From assembly GCF_014770435.1 (NCBI RefSeq), contig NZ_CP061739.1, forward strand, positions 124,001-188,000: 64,000 bases of DNA. Reading direction: 5' to 3'. How positions within the stretch are numbered: position 1 is the stretch's first letter; each line of letters opens with the position of its first letter. The stretch comes from Psychrobacter sp. 28M-43 (GTDB lineage Bacteria > Pseudomonadota > Gammaproteobacteria > Pseudomonadales > Moraxellaceae). This document shows positions 18,971 through 28,401 of this stretch, piece by piece. The position numbers and the translations under genes are program-made. The notes under the pieces are model-generated. The model ran no database searches. It saw only the letters and a program-made list of their open reading frames with translations, and had not been told where the DNA came from.

Positions 18971-20458
18971 TTATGCTGGTACGGCACCTTGCGTTGCTAA
19001 CCATTGCTGAATTTCTTGAGTTTTAGCAGCCAGTAACGGTTGATCACCGCGACTTTCAATATTCAATCTGATAAGCGGTTCGGTATTCGATGCACGCAGA
19101 TTGAAGCGCCAGTCACCAAAATTCAGACTTAAACCATCGAGTGTTGATTTAATTGGTTGCTCGTTGCTGAATTTATCTTCAATTGCGCTAATAATTGTTG
19201 GTGCGTCATAGGTTGTAAGACGAAAGTTTAGTTCACCTGAGCTAGGATAGGCGGCAATATAGCCTGTGACCAATTCGGATAGTGTTTTACCAGTGATAGA
19301 CAACAGTTCAATGGTCAATAACCATGGAATCATGCCACTGTCGCAATAGAAGAAGTCGCGGAAATAATGATGCGCGGACATTTCACCGCCATATACAGCA
19401 CCTGAGTCCCGCATGACTTGCTTGATAAATGAGTGTCCAGATTTACTAATGACAGCCTTACCGTTGTGTTCCTCTATCACTGCTTCGGTGTTATAAATCA
19501 CTCGTGGATCATAGACGATTGATTCACTCGGGTATTTGTTCAAAAAAGCTTGAGCGAGCATACCGACGATATAGCTACCATCGATAAATTCGCCACGTTC
19601 ATCGAATAGGAAGCAGCGATCAAAGTCACCATCAAAGGCAATGCCAAGATCCGCGTTATTTTCCAAAACGGCTTTCTGGGTGGCCACTCTATTGGCCTCA
19701 ATCATTGGATTGGGGATGCCATTAGGGAAGCTACCATCTGGTGTATGATGCAATTTAATCACTTCAATCGGTGCATCTGCTTGTGCTAATTTATCAACTA
19801 ATAAATCGACCACAGGACCTGCACTACCATTGCCTGAATTAACGACCAGTTTAAGTGGTTTTAGTTTATCAGTATTGATAAAAGTCATGACATGATCGAT
19901 ATACGCGCTTTTATCCGTCAATAACTGTAATTTGCCTGATTGATTATCCGTAGTGAACTGCCCAGATTCTGCCAGTGCTTGAATCTCTGCCAGCCCATCA
20001 TCGGCACTGATTGGTTTTGAATGTTCTTTAACCAGTTTTAGGCCATTATAGTTGATAGGATTGTGACTGGCAGTCACTTCGATACCACCTAACGCCTGAT
20101 AGTGACTGGTAGCAAAATATACTTCTTCAGTACCACTCATGCCCAAATCAATAACATCAACGCCTGCATCAACGATGCCTTTGATAGCGGCTTGCTTTAA
20201 CTGCTCACTAGAGTGGCGAATATCACTACCGATAACGATAGCAGGTTTTAGAGTTGCTACATCATCGGCTTGGGTTTGAGCTGCTGCCTGATAACGCTGA
20301 TATAAAATCTGTGCGAACGCGCGCCCGATACGGTAGGAAATCTCTTCATCGAGATTGACCCCAAGCTCACCCCGAATGTCATAGGCCTTAAATGAGCTGA
20401 TAGTAATAGGGTCGAATGTCGCAGCTGGTTGATAGTTGGTGGTCGCAGAAGTGGGCAT
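18971..20458 (-). CDS. manB: Phosphomannomutase/phosphoglucomutase, ManB/CpsG type
   Basis: Alpha-D-phosphohexomutase that interconverts mannose (or glucose) 6- and 1-phosphates, feeding nucleotide-sugar synthesis with GalU. The order of motifs is classical: an FKAYDIRG start, catalytic Ser in VTASHNPINYNG, Mg-binding FDGDFDRC, sugar-specificity GEMSAHHYFRD, and phosphate-binding RASNTEPLIRLN. The start is set at the minus-strand ATG at 20458 (MPTSATTNY), which has a GAGAGGAA ribosome-binding site. The longer frame would add 39 hydrophobic, unsupported residues. The product is then 495 residues. The same gene (often called pgm) closes Acinetobacter capsule loci. Substrate preference cannot be read from sequence. 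Confidence 0.9.
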   Translation of the reverse strand: MPTSATTNYQPAATFDPITISSFKAYDIRGELGVNLDEEISYRIGRAFAQILYQRYQAAAQTQADDVATLKPAIVIGSDIRHSSEQLKQAAIKGIVDAGVDVIDLGMSGTEEVYFATSHYQALGGIEVTASHNPINYNGLKLVKEHSKPISADDGLAEIQALAESGQFTTDNQSGKLQLLTDKSAYIDHVMTFINTDKLKPLKLVVNSGNGSAGPVVDLLVDKLAQADAPIEVIKLHHTPDGSFPNGIPNPMIEANRVATQKAVLENNADLGIAFDGDFDRCFLFDERGEFIDGSYIVGMLAQAFLNKYPSESIVYDPRVIYNTEAVIEEHNGKAVISKSGHSFIKQVMRDSGAVYGGEMSAHHYFRDFFYCDSGMIPWLLTIELLSITGKTLSELVTGYIAAYPSSGELNFRLTTYDAPTIISAIEDKFSNEQPIKSTLDGLSLNFGDWRFNLRASNTEPLIRLNIESRGDQPLLAAKTQEIQQWLATQGAVPA

Positions 20459-20596
20459 AATGATAAAATTCCTCTCGCATGAGCAGTGGTAAAATGAAGT
20501 CGTCAGTAGCACAATTATAAGCCAAGCTGTGTTCAATGATACACTAACTATTAGACGAATCAGCAAACAACACATAAAACGATAAGAGCCATCCTT

Positions 20597-21463
20597 ATGA
20601 GTATTTCAGACAATAAAATTACCGTGCCCAAGCCCGTGCAAGGAACTCCAGACGCTACTGGCCAGCTTGATGATTTGTTAGCGTTGATGGCACGACTAAG
20701 GGCAGACTGTCCGTGGGACAAAAAGCAAACCAACCATAGCCTTATTCCGTATGCCATCGAAGAGGCTTATGAGCTAGGCGAAGCGGTACAAAGCGATGAT
20801 GATGAGGACATCAAAGGTGAGCTTGGCGATGTGCTGCTGCAAGTGGTGTTTCATTGTCAGATGTATGCGGAGCAAGGGCGCTTTGATATGAGTGATGTCA
20901 TTACGACCTTACAAGAAAAACTGGTTCGCCGTCATCCGCATGTGTTTGAAGCCGAAACGCTCAAAGACGATGCGGCAGTAAAAGTACGCTGGGACGAAAT
21001 CAAGCTTGAGGAGCAGCAGGCACGCGAAGCACGTGGTAAATCAAAGCGTCGCTTAGATCAAATCAAAGCGGGTAGCGCATTGATGCAGGCGCAAGATGTA
21101 CAAAAGCAAGCGTCAAAATTGGGTTTTGATTGGGAAGGTATTGCAGGGGCAGTGGATAAGCTAGATGAAGAGATTGCCGAGCTAAAACATGAGCTAACAG
21201 ATAAGTCTACAGCTGAGGTTAAAGCTAACGTCAGAGAGGTCGAAAAGGAATTAGGCGACTGTATGTTTGCACTGGTCAATGTTGCACGCAAATTAAATTT
21301 GGATGCAGAGACAGCAACCTTAACCTGCGTGCACAAGTTTAAATCTCGCTTTGGCTACATTGAAACTCAATTGGCTGCTGCTGGCAAGCGTATCGAAGAC
21401 AGCGATATAACAGAAATGGATGCACTGTGGGAAGCGGCGAAACAACATGAACGCTCATCGTAA
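20597..21463 (+). CDS. mazG: Nucleoside triphosphate pyrophosphohydrolase MazG
   Basis: Hydrolyses (d)NTPs to monophosphates and pyrophosphate; a housekeeping and stress enzyme. Two MazG helices are visible in 288 residues. The first has CPWDKKQTNHSLIPYAIEEAYEL and the metal-binding GELGDVLLQVVFH. The second, C-terminal, has EEIAELKHEL and EKELGDCMFALVNVARKL. Start ATG 20597. Its last 17 nt overlap the start of the following ComEA-like gene, so the two are probably co-transcribed. Confidence 0.95.
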   Translation: MSISDNKITVPKPVQGTPDATGQLDDLLALMARLRADCPWDKKQTNHSLIPYAIEEAYELGEAVQSDDDEDIKGELGDVLLQVVFHCQMYAEQGRFDMSDVITTLQEKLVRRHPHVFEAETLKDDAAVKVRWDEIKLEEQQAREARGKSKRRLDQIKAGSALMQAQDVQKQASKLGFDWEGIAGAVDKLDEEIAELKHELTDKSTAEVKANVREVEKELGDCMFALVNVARKLNLDAETATLTCVHKFKSRFGYIETQLAAAGKRIEDSDITEMDALWEAAKQHERSS

Positions 21464-21821
21464 ATTTTCATTTGCCAACTTACTGACGACCACCGCTTTT
21501 AGTCTCCTATTGTCTGTGGTCGCACTCAGTAATGCAAATGCAGATCCTTGTTTTGACGACCCTCAGCGTGCCTATAAATATTTAATAGAAAAAGAACAAG
21601 CTATCACACAAGCGCGTGAGCAGAAAGTTATCAATATCAATCGAGCTAATGAAGGTGAGCTAGTGTCGTTAGATGGTATCGGCAGTAGTAAAGCGCAGGC
21701 GATAATTTTATATCGTGACATGTTTGGCGATTTTAAGACGGTGAATGAGTTGGCAAAGGTGAAAGGTATCGGTGCAAAAACAGTCGAGAAAAACCAAAGA
21801 CGTTTAAGCGTGCGTGATTAA
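21447..21821 (+). CDS. ComEA-like helix-hairpin-helix exported protein
   Basis: Small secreted DNA-binding-type protein of 124 residues. It has a signal peptide (basic MNAHRK, a hydrophobic core to about residue 29, cleavage near NANA-DP) and a C-terminal double helix-hairpin-helix unit. That unit shows ININRANEGELVSLDGIGSSKAQAI and VNELAKVKGIGAKTVEKN when read in parts. ComEA proteins bind incoming DNA in the periplasm during natural transformation, but short homologues occur in many bacteria and function is not proven. The start is at ATG 21447, overlapping the end of mazG; starting at 21420 would spoil the signal peptide. Confidence 0.8.
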   Translation: MNAHRKFSFANLLTTTAFSLLLSVVALSNANADPCFDDPQRAYKYLIEKEQAITQAREQKVININRANEGELVSLDGIGSSKAQAIILYRDMFGDFKTVNELAKVKGIGAKTVEKNQRRLSVRD

Positions 21822-21987
21822 TTATGGTGTTTTGCATTAATTAACCCCAATATTGACAAAATAGCATGTAAGTAAATGTCATAACACCCCCAGTAGGTCC
21901 AAAATTTGTTAAACTAGCGGGTACATCCGCCTGATAAACGCTGTGTTATTCAGGGGTAGTTAAAGAATACCGGCGAGGAGTAGATGC

Positions 21988-24204
21988 ATGGCCGAGCGTG
22001 CCGCCAAGCAGTTAGAACTGAACAAATCTGAATTACCCAATTCCATTACTGAAGTGATTGCCACATTGACCCGTGCTGGGTTTGATGCGTATATCGTCGG
22101 TGGTGGTGTGCGCGATACTTTACTAGGTCTGCGCCCGAAAGACTTTGATGCCGTCACCGATGCCAAGCCGCATGAGATTAAAGATGTCTTTGGCAAGCGC
22201 TGCCGCATTATCGGTCGCCGCTTCCAGTTAGCGCATGTATATTCAGGTCGCGAGTTGATCGAAGTTGCTACTTTCCGTGGTCCACCAACCAGTGATGCTA
22301 ATACCAATCAAGACGGTATGATTCTGCGCGACAATGTTTGGGGCGATATCCAACAAGATTTCTCCCGTCGCGATTTCTCTATTAATGCGCTTTATTATCA
22401 ACCGCTCAAAGGCATCGTTCATGATTTCTGCGGCGCGCTTGATGATATTGATAACAGAATCATTCGTCTATTGGGCAATGCGCCAGTACGTATCGAAGAA
22501 GATCCTGTGCGCTTGTTACGTGCCTTACGTTTCAAAGCCAAGTTAGGTTTTGAGTTTGATGAAGCGTTGTCTGCTCAATTTAATGATGGGAACTGGGCGC
22601 TGCTTGAGCAAATATCACCGCATCGTCTCTATGATGAAACGCAAAAGATGTTTACCGGTGGCTATCTAGTACCCCTATTGCCATTATTGTTTGAATCAGG
22701 TGCGATTGATAGTCTCATTATCTATCCACCGTCTGAGCCAAGTGCTTTAGTCAATCAGGTAGCTATCAATACTGATAAGCGTATTGCAGCGGGCAAGAGT
22801 ATCAACCCTGCGTTCTTCTATGCTGCCTTACTATGGGAAAACTATCTGCATCAATTGGCAAAAGCTAAGAAGCGCAATATGCCGTTTGCCGAAGCGCAAA
22901 TGCATGCGGCTGGCAAAGTCATCGACCGTCAGCGTATCAAAACCGCTATTCCGAAGTTTGCTGAGCAGTTTATCCGTGATATCTGGATATTGCAGCCAAA
23001 ACTTGCAGCCCCGCGTAGCAAGCAAATCGTTCAGCTATCTGAGCATCCACGTTTCCGTGCTGGCTTTGACTTTTTGTTATTGCGTGAGCAATGTGGCGAT
23101 GCTGAGCATCCGCTATCAGAGTCAACCAACGATATGGGTGACTGGTGGCAGACGTATCAGACCTTGTCTGAACAAGAGCAGCAGCAAGCGATTGATGAGT
23201 TTGATGAAAATATTCGCCGAGGCGCTTATAAAAAAGGGCAACGTGGTCGCGGACGTAATCGTCAAGAATCAAAAACACAGACTACTGATAACGCAACACC
23301 TAATCAGAACAGTACAAAGCAAAATAAAGCCGATGACCGTGCTGAAAAAGGTGGAAATGATCAAACAATGGTAAATGATTCGTCAAATATTCCAGCCCGT
23401 CGTCGCCGTGCTGCCAGCCAATCTAAAGCTAGTCGCAATGACAGCGGAAGACACGGCGTGCAGCAAATAGAGCAAGACAATAACGAGCTTGCTCAGTTGC
23501 AGCAGTTGTCTCTTGCTAATAACAAACAATCGGCAAATCAACAGGCAAAGCCTAAGCCGTTATTTGTTATCGAGCACGAGAACGTTGTACCGCCATTGCA
23601 GAAGCAACTGTCAGCTGATGATACGTCGAAACGTAGTAAAGCACCTGTGCGAAAGCCAGCATCAACCAATCAAGATGCACCAAAGCAAGTGGTTAAGTCT
23701 GAACGCGTAGATAGTAGCACTCAGCCGTCTAAGACTAACCAGCCAGAAGCTCAAGCGTCAGCTAGTCAGGCTAGACCAGCTCGCTCGATCGCAAGATCAC
23801 CTGCGTTAGTCAGTATGAATAACGAGCCGATCCCGCATAAGCGTCGCCGTCGTCAACCTACTGTAGACAATACGAGCAATATCGAAGTACAAGGCAATAG
23901 CGATGCGAAGGGTAGTAATGGCAAAGCACAGCCAGCAGCGAAGTATACAAAAAAAGCGCCTAAACCTGCCGTTGAATCGACTGATAAAAGCGATACTAAA
24001 AGTGTAAAGTCAGTAGGTAGCAAAGACGCGGCAAAAACCGCTGCACCTGCGAGAGCAAAGAAATCGGTGAAAACAAGTACTACAAAGGCTGCTAAAGCGA
24101 AGCAAGATACGAATGATCAGATGCCTGCTGTGAAAGTAACTGATAACAAAGGCCCTGTACCATCGAAGCGCCGCCGCCGTCAGCCTAGTACTGAAAGCGC
24201 ATAA
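21988..24204 (+). CDS. pcnB: Poly(A) polymerase I PcnB with long basic tail
   Basis: Adds 3' poly(A) to RNA, marking it for decay. Residues 1 to about 410 form the usual catalytic and RNA-binding parts: nucleotidyltransferase GGGVRDTLLG and KDFDAVTDA with the metal-binding Asp pair, RRDFSINALYY, EDPVRLLRALRFKAKLGF, and the HPRFRAGFDFLLLR region. From about residue 412 to 738 there is a low-complexity tail rich in Ser, Lys, Gln, Ala and Asn, far longer than the short basic tail usual for PcnB. It holds three clusters of four Arg (near residues 470, 618 and 727); the last two share the motif KRRRRQP. GAGGAG before ATG 21988 supports the start. folK begins one base after the stop, as in many gammaproteobacteria. 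Confidence 0.95.
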   Translation: MAERAAKQLELNKSELPNSITEVIATLTRAGFDAYIVGGGVRDTLLGLRPKDFDAVTDAKPHEIKDVFGKRCRIIGRRFQLAHVYSGRELIEVATFRGPPTSDANTNQDGMILRDNVWGDIQQDFSRRDFSINALYYQPLKGIVHDFCGALDDIDNRIIRLLGNAPVRIEEDPVRLLRALRFKAKLGFEFDEALSAQFNDGNWALLEQISPHRLYDETQKMFTGGYLVPLLPLLFESGAIDSLIIYPPSEPSALVNQVAINTDKRIAAGKSINPAFFYAALLWENYLHQLAKAKKRNMPFAEAQMHAAGKVIDRQRIKTAIPKFAEQFIRDIWILQPKLAAPRSKQIVQLSEHPRFRAGFDFLLLREQCGDAEHPLSESTNDMGDWWQTYQTLSEQEQQQAIDEFDENIRRGAYKKGQRGRGRNRQESKTQTTDNATPNQNSTKQNKADDRAEKGGNDQTMVNDSSNIPARRRRAASQSKASRNDSGRHGVQQIEQDNNELAQLQQLSLANNKQSANQQAKPKPLFVIEHENVVPPLQKQLSADDTSKRSKAPVRKPASTNQDAPKQVVKSERVDSSTQPSKTNQPEAQASASQARPARSIARSPALVSMNNEPIPHKRRRRQPTVDNTSNIEVQGNSDAKGSNGKAQPAAKYTKKAPKPAVESTDKSDTKSVKSVGSKDAAKTAAPARAKKSVKTSTTKAAKAKQDTNDQMPAVKVTDNKGPVPSKRRRRQPSTESA

Positions 24205-24205
24205 T

Positions 24206-24727
24206 ATGAATAACAGTACAGATAATAGTAACTGGGTTACCTGTTATGTGGGCTTGGGTAGCAACCTCGCTAATGAGCTAGGTTCGCCTGCCGATCATTT
24301 GCAGCAGGCACTTGCAGTAATGCGAGCACATGAGCAGGTACGTGAAGTAAGTGTCTCTTCTTTTTATGCTTCAGCACCGATGGGTCCGCAAGATCAGCCA
24401 GATTTTGTTAATGCAGTAGCTGGTTTTGAAACGACACTTACCCCTTATGAGCTGCTTGCTTTTTGTCAGCAGTTAGAGAGTATGGCCAAGCGGGCACGTT
24501 TGCGTCGTTGGGGTGAACGTAGTCTAGATGTTGATATTTTGCTATACGGCGAGACACAGATTATTGATCCAACACTGACAATACCGCACGCTGGTTTAAG
24601 TGAGCGCAATTTTGTCTTAATACCACTGCGAGAGTTGGCACCAAACTTAACCATCGCAGGTAAGTTGATAAGTGACTATTCACAGAGTCGCGATTGGACA
24701 GGTTTAATATTACTATCAAGCGATTGA
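24206..24727 (+). CDS. folK: 6-hydroxymethyl-7,8-dihydropterin pyrophosphokinase FolK
   Basis: Transfers pyrophosphate from ATP to the pterin, an early folate step. The 173 residues contain YVGLGSNLA near the start, SSFYASAPMGPQDQPDFVNA, and RWGERSLDVDILLYG, which carries the two metal-binding Asp residues. IPHAGLSERNFVLIPL follows. Start ATG 24206 is one base past pcnB. The order pcnB-folK-panB-panC is common in gammaproteobacteria and supports the call. Confidence 0.95.
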   Translation: MNNSTDNSNWVTCYVGLGSNLANELGSPADHLQQALAVMRAHEQVREVSVSSFYASAPMGPQDQPDFVNAVAGFETTLTPYELLAFCQQLESMAKRARLRRWGERSLDVDILLYGETQIIDPTLTIPHAGLSERNFVLIPLRELAPNLTIAGKLISDYSQSRDWTGLILLSSD

Positions 24728-24853
24728 TTATAAGTAATTGATGCTAAGTGATAGACGTTAAATGTTTGAAAGATTCATCTAACGTATTTCAAGCATAGCT
24801 CTTATAGTAGCAATATTGATAATCAAAGGCATTGCAGATTAATTGAGGGTCAT

Positions 24854-25654
24854 ATGACGACATTATCTACTCTAAATAAATTTAAGAAAGACGGTACCAA
24901 GTTCACGTGCTTGACCTGTTATGACTCGATGTTTGCACGAATGATGGAAAAAGCCGAAATTGACACGATTCTAATTGGGGATAGCTTGGGCATGGTTGTA
25001 CAAGGCCATGACTCGACATTACCTGTGACAGTCAATGATATGGCTTATCACACTGCCAATATTGCCCGTAGTAACAAGCATGCGTTGATATTGGCTGACC
25101 TGCCGTTTATGAGTTATGTGACATTGCCAGAAGCCGTTGCTAATAGCCGCACGCTGATGCAAGCAGGGGCGCATGTCATAAAAATCGAAGGTGGTAGCGA
25201 GCTGTGTGAATTGGTAACGACCTTGGCGCAAGCAGGTACACCAACTTGTGTACATCTTGGTTTGACTCCGCAATCAGTCAACGTGTTTGGCGGTTATAAA
25301 ATTCAAGGTCGCGGTGATGAAGCGGCTGATAAACTGCTTGCTGACGCCAAAGCAGTTGTCGCTGCAGGTGCTGCACTGCTAGTACTAGAGTGTGTTCCAG
25401 CCGCGCTTGCAAAAGCCGTTACTGAAGCCGTTGCCGTGCCAGTTATCGGTATTGGTGCTGGAGCCGATACTGATGGTCAGGTATTGGTTATGCACGATAT
25501 GCTAGGTATGGCGCATGGCCGAGTGCCACGTTTTGTCCATGACTTCTTAACCGATGAGCGTAATAGCGCACACAGTATCGAAGGTGCTTTTGCGCTCTAT
25601 CAGCAGTCAGTACGTAAAGGTAGCTTCCCGACTGGGCAGCACCAATTTAGCTGA
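24854..25654 (+). CDS. panB: 3-methyl-2-oxobutanoate hydroxymethyltransferase PanB
   Basis: First committed step of pantothenate synthesis: makes ketopantoate from 2-oxoisovalerate and methylenetetrahydrofolate. In 266 residues the Mg-binding LIGDSLGMVVQGHDSTLPV region, ADLPFMSY, KIEGG, the HLGLTPQSVN segment and IGIGAGADTDGQVLVMHD are all in family order. GAGGGT lies eight bases before ATG 24854. It is paired with panC 65 nt downstream. Confidence 0.96.
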   Translation: MTTLSTLNKFKKDGTKFTCLTCYDSMFARMMEKAEIDTILIGDSLGMVVQGHDSTLPVTVNDMAYHTANIARSNKHALILADLPFMSYVTLPEAVANSRTLMQAGAHVIKIEGGSELCELVTTLAQAGTPTCVHLGLTPQSVNVFGGYKIQGRGDEAADKLLADAKAVVAAGAALLVLECVPAALAKAVTEAVAVPVIGIGAGADTDGQVLVMHDMLGMAHGRVPRFVHDFLTDERNSAHSIEGAFALYQQSVRKGSFPTGQHQFS

Positions 25655-25719
25655 TTTTGACGTTATTAAAGTTGTTTAAGCTATTGAAAAAAGAACGTTT
25701 GAATAGAAGAAAAGTAATC

Positions 25720-26622
25720 ATGTCTCCAATTATTTATCATGATATCTCGTCACTACGTGAAGCGCTTCAGCCTTATCGTGGTCAGCAAAATGACAAACAA
25801 GGCCGTCAGCAGCGCATTGCGTTAGTACCAACGATGGGTAATCTGCATGACGGTCATCTTGAGCTAGTAAGAATTGCCAAGCAGCATGCAGATGTAGTGG
25901 TGGTCAGTATCTTTGTTAACCCTACTCAGTTTGGCGTTGGGGAAGATTTTGATAGCTATCCACGTACATTAGATGCAGATGTGGCCAAGCTTGCGACAGT
26001 TAATGCAGATTACGTGTTTGCACCTAGCATTGATGCAATGTATCCAGTATTACCACCACCTACTGCGGTGTTGGCTGGTGCTATTGCCAATCAGTTATGT
26101 GGTCAATCACGTCCTGGACACTTTGATGGTGTTGGTATTGTGGTCGCTAAATTATTCAATATCGTACAACCAGATGTGGCAGTATTTGGACAAAAAGACT
26201 ATCAGCAGCTTGCTATCATTAAGCAGTTGGTACGTGACTTGAGTTATCCTATTAATATCATTGGTGCACCTATTGTTCGTGCTGATGATGGCTTAGCGCT
26301 ATCATCGCGCAATCAATACTTAAGTGCAGATGAGCGTCAAGTAGCTCCTGTATTACATGAGGCATTGCAAGACTTAGCGCAGAGTTTGAAAAGTACGGTT
26401 CTTAGTCAGCAAGCATTTGATAAGCTATTAATAGAGACGCGGACACATATTAGTGACGCAGGTTTTATTATTGATTATCTGGAAATAAAGACTGAGGAGT
26501 TAGGTTCTGTCGTAAGTGACTCTAAAGCCTTTAATATAGAAAACAAAAACATCGTTATTTTAGTTGCAGCGTGGCTAGGAAAAGCGCGTTTGTTAGACAA
26601 TCAGTTGGTAGTGGTAAATTAG
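25720..26622 (+). CDS. panC: Pantothenate synthetase PanC
   Basis: Joins pantoate and beta-alanine using ATP. Family motifs in order: PTMGNLHDGHLELV (nucleotide-binding HIGH-like site), VSIFVNPTQFGVGEDFDSYPRT, FDGVGIVVAKLFNIVQP, FGQKDYQQL and LALSSRNQYL. The start is set at ATG 25720, giving MSPIIYHD and 300 residues, near the usual 280-290. An in-frame TTG at 25657 would add a 21-residue basic leader with no family support. Confidence 0.95.
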   Translation: MSPIIYHDISSLREALQPYRGQQNDKQGRQQRIALVPTMGNLHDGHLELVRIAKQHADVVVVSIFVNPTQFGVGEDFDSYPRTLDADVAKLATVNADYVFAPSIDAMYPVLPPPTAVLAGAIANQLCGQSRPGHFDGVGIVVAKLFNIVQPDVAVFGQKDYQQLAIIKQLVRDLSYPINIIGAPIVRADDGLALSSRNQYLSADERQVAPVLHEALQDLAQSLKSTVLSQQAFDKLLIETRTHISDAGFIIDYLEIKTEELGSVVSDSKAFNIENKNIVILVAAWLGKARLLDNQLVVVN

Positions 26623-26673
26623 CTTTTATGACATAGCAGTAGACTAGACACAATAGACTTGGATGAGTAGATC

Positions 26674-27639
26674 ATGGGTGTAAGTCAGGATCAAAATAGT
26701 AATACAGCAGCAACGATAGCGGATCAGACGTCTACGAATAAGCTCAGTATATTGGTGGTCTCAGGGCGTTCAGGATCTGGTAAAACCTCAGTATTGAATA
26801 TCTTAGAAGATCTAGGCTATTACTCTATTGATAATTTGCCGCTGTCTTTATTACCTAATGCTGCTCATAAGTTAGTCAATGAAAGCGGCATTCATCGTAT
26901 TGCGCTGGGTGTCGATATTCGAACGCCACGTGCGGATTTATCTAACTTTGTAGTGACGTATGCTTCTCTCAAGGAGACTTATGGGTCTCATGCGGTACAG
27001 GTCTTATATGTGACTGCACAAGAGAGTACGCTGATAGCCCGTTTCAATGCGACGCGCCGTGTACATCCGCTAATGTCACAAGATATTGATAGTGATAACG
27101 CTAAACATATTGCCTTTAATTTACCTGCTGCTATCAAAAAAGAAGTTGAGCTATTAGAGCCAATTGCTAGTCATGCTGATATTAGGATTGATACCAGTAG
27201 CCTAAATATTCATCAGCTGAAAGACAGCTTGCGTGAACACATAGGCATGGACAATCAGATTGTCATCAATCTACTGTCTTTCGGTTTTAAATACGGTAGT
27301 CCTATCGATGCTGACTTTGTATTCGATGTTAGAATTTTACCGAATCCGCATTGGAACCCTGAGTTACGTGACTCGACAGGTCTAGATACTGAGGTAGGCG
27401 CATTCTTTTCAGATTATCCAGAAGTAGCAGAAATGATGGGTGATATTTATAAGTTTTTGACCCGTTGGCTACCAGAGTTTTTGCACAATAATCGTCATAC
27501 GGTCACGGTTGCTATAGGCTGTACGGGCGGCAAACATCGCTCTGTTTTTATCACTGATCATCTACAACGCCGCCTTGCTGAGGCCATGCCTAAAGGCGTG
27601 AAGGTATTGGCAAAACACCGCGAAAAAAGTCGTTGGTAA
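26674..27639 (+). CDS. rapZ: RNase adapter / nucleotide-binding protein RapZ
   Basis: In Escherichia coli RapZ binds sRNA GlmZ and guides RNase E, controlling glucosamine-6-phosphate synthesis. The 321-residue product has the Walker A loop VVSGRSGSGKTS, YYSIDNLPLSLLP, and the C-terminal IGCTGGKHRSVFITDHLQRRL with the conserved GCTGGxHRSV motif. An N-terminal extension of about 20 polar residues precedes the P-loop domain. No ptsN or ptsO genes are adjacent, unlike in enterobacteria, so the regulatory target here is unknown. Confidence 0.93.
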   Translation: MGVSQDQNSNTAATIADQTSTNKLSILVVSGRSGSGKTSVLNILEDLGYYSIDNLPLSLLPNAAHKLVNESGIHRIALGVDIRTPRADLSNFVVTYASLKETYGSHAVQVLYVTAQESTLIARFNATRRVHPLMSQDIDSDNAKHIAFNLPAAIKKEVELLEPIASHADIRIDTSSLNIHQLKDSLREHIGMDNQIVINLLSFGFKYGSPIDADFVFDVRILPNPHWNPELRDSTGLDTEVGAFFSDYPEVAEMMGDIYKFLTRWLPEFLHNNRHTVTVAIGCTGGKHRSVFITDHLQRRLAEAMPKGVKVLAKHREKSRW

Positions 27640-27688
27640 TGATATCAGATACTATTTAATTTATTAATTATTATTTTGGAAAGCTTTT

Positions 27689-28201
27689 ATGATTGACTGG
27701 AAAGAACAGGACATGCGCGTCTCGCGCACAGAACTCAAAAAAGCCCATGAGCGCTTGCAGCAGTTATCGATACCGCTTGCTAGCTTATCGAAAAAACAGC
27801 TAAAAGCTTTACCTGCCAGTGATTATTTTATGGCAGAGCTAATGGCATTGGCTGATATTACTAGCGCCAATGCTCGCAACCGTCAGACCAAACGTGTTGG
27901 CAAGCTGATGATTGAAGAAAATCGCCATGAGCTGATAAAGGCATTATTTGATGCCTTTTTTCCTAAAGAGCAAGTCTCAAAAATAGAGAGCTGGTACGAG
28001 CGCCTGAATATCAATGATGAAGGTACGCTTAAGCAGTTTGTGAAGCAATATAAAGCTTCTGAGCACCATAGTATGTATCAGTTACTATTGTGGATAGAGT
28101 ATGCCAAACACATGCAAGATGATGAGTTGCTAGCAGAATCCAAAGCAGATTTGGCAAGTTATATACGTGAAGTGGCTATTTTATCGCAGCTGAAGAAATA
28201 A
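27689..28201 (+). CDS. darP: Ribosome-associated protein DarP (YjgA family)
   Basis: DUF615 protein that in E. coli associates with late 50S assembly intermediates. The 170 residues are highly charged and helical. They contain the family segments SRTELKKAHERLQ, LSKKQLKALP, ARNRQTKRVGKLM and, near the C-terminus, YQLLLWIEYA-like hydrophobic helix. AAAG lies ahead of ATG 27689. It is convergent with dsbA, with a shared hairpin between them. Confidence 0.88.
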   Translation: MIDWKEQDMRVSRTELKKAHERLQQLSIPLASLSKKQLKALPASDYFMAELMALADITSANARNRQTKRVGKLMIEENRHELIKALFDAFFPKEQVSKIESWYERLNINDEGTLKQFVKQYKASEHHSMYQLLLWIEYAKHMQDDELLAESKADLASYIREVAILSQLKK

Positions 28202-28310
28202 CATCTATATACCAAGCTAGAAATCTATTAATTAAAGTTTTATTAGTTGAAAGATAAGTAGTTAGAAAATGAGTAATTAAAAGACGTATAGCTAAAAGGT
28301 TAAGATGCAA

Positions 28311-28341
28311 AAAAGCCAATCAATTTATGATTGGCTTTTTT
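28311..28341. terminator. Bidirectional terminator between darP and dsbA
   Basis: GCCAATCA (28315-28322) and TGATTGGC (28328-28335), loop ATTTA, flanked by A-run and T-run (28336-28341). Confidence 0.9.
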
Positions 28342-28401
28342 GTTCATGGCGTATAGATAGATCGTACGTCATGTGAGTTATTCAAGTACTTATGGCTTGA
28401 A

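Noticed and set aside
22784..23374. 196-codon frame inside pcnB
   Set aside because: Overlaps conserved pcnB coding sequence in another frame and has no ribosome-binding site.
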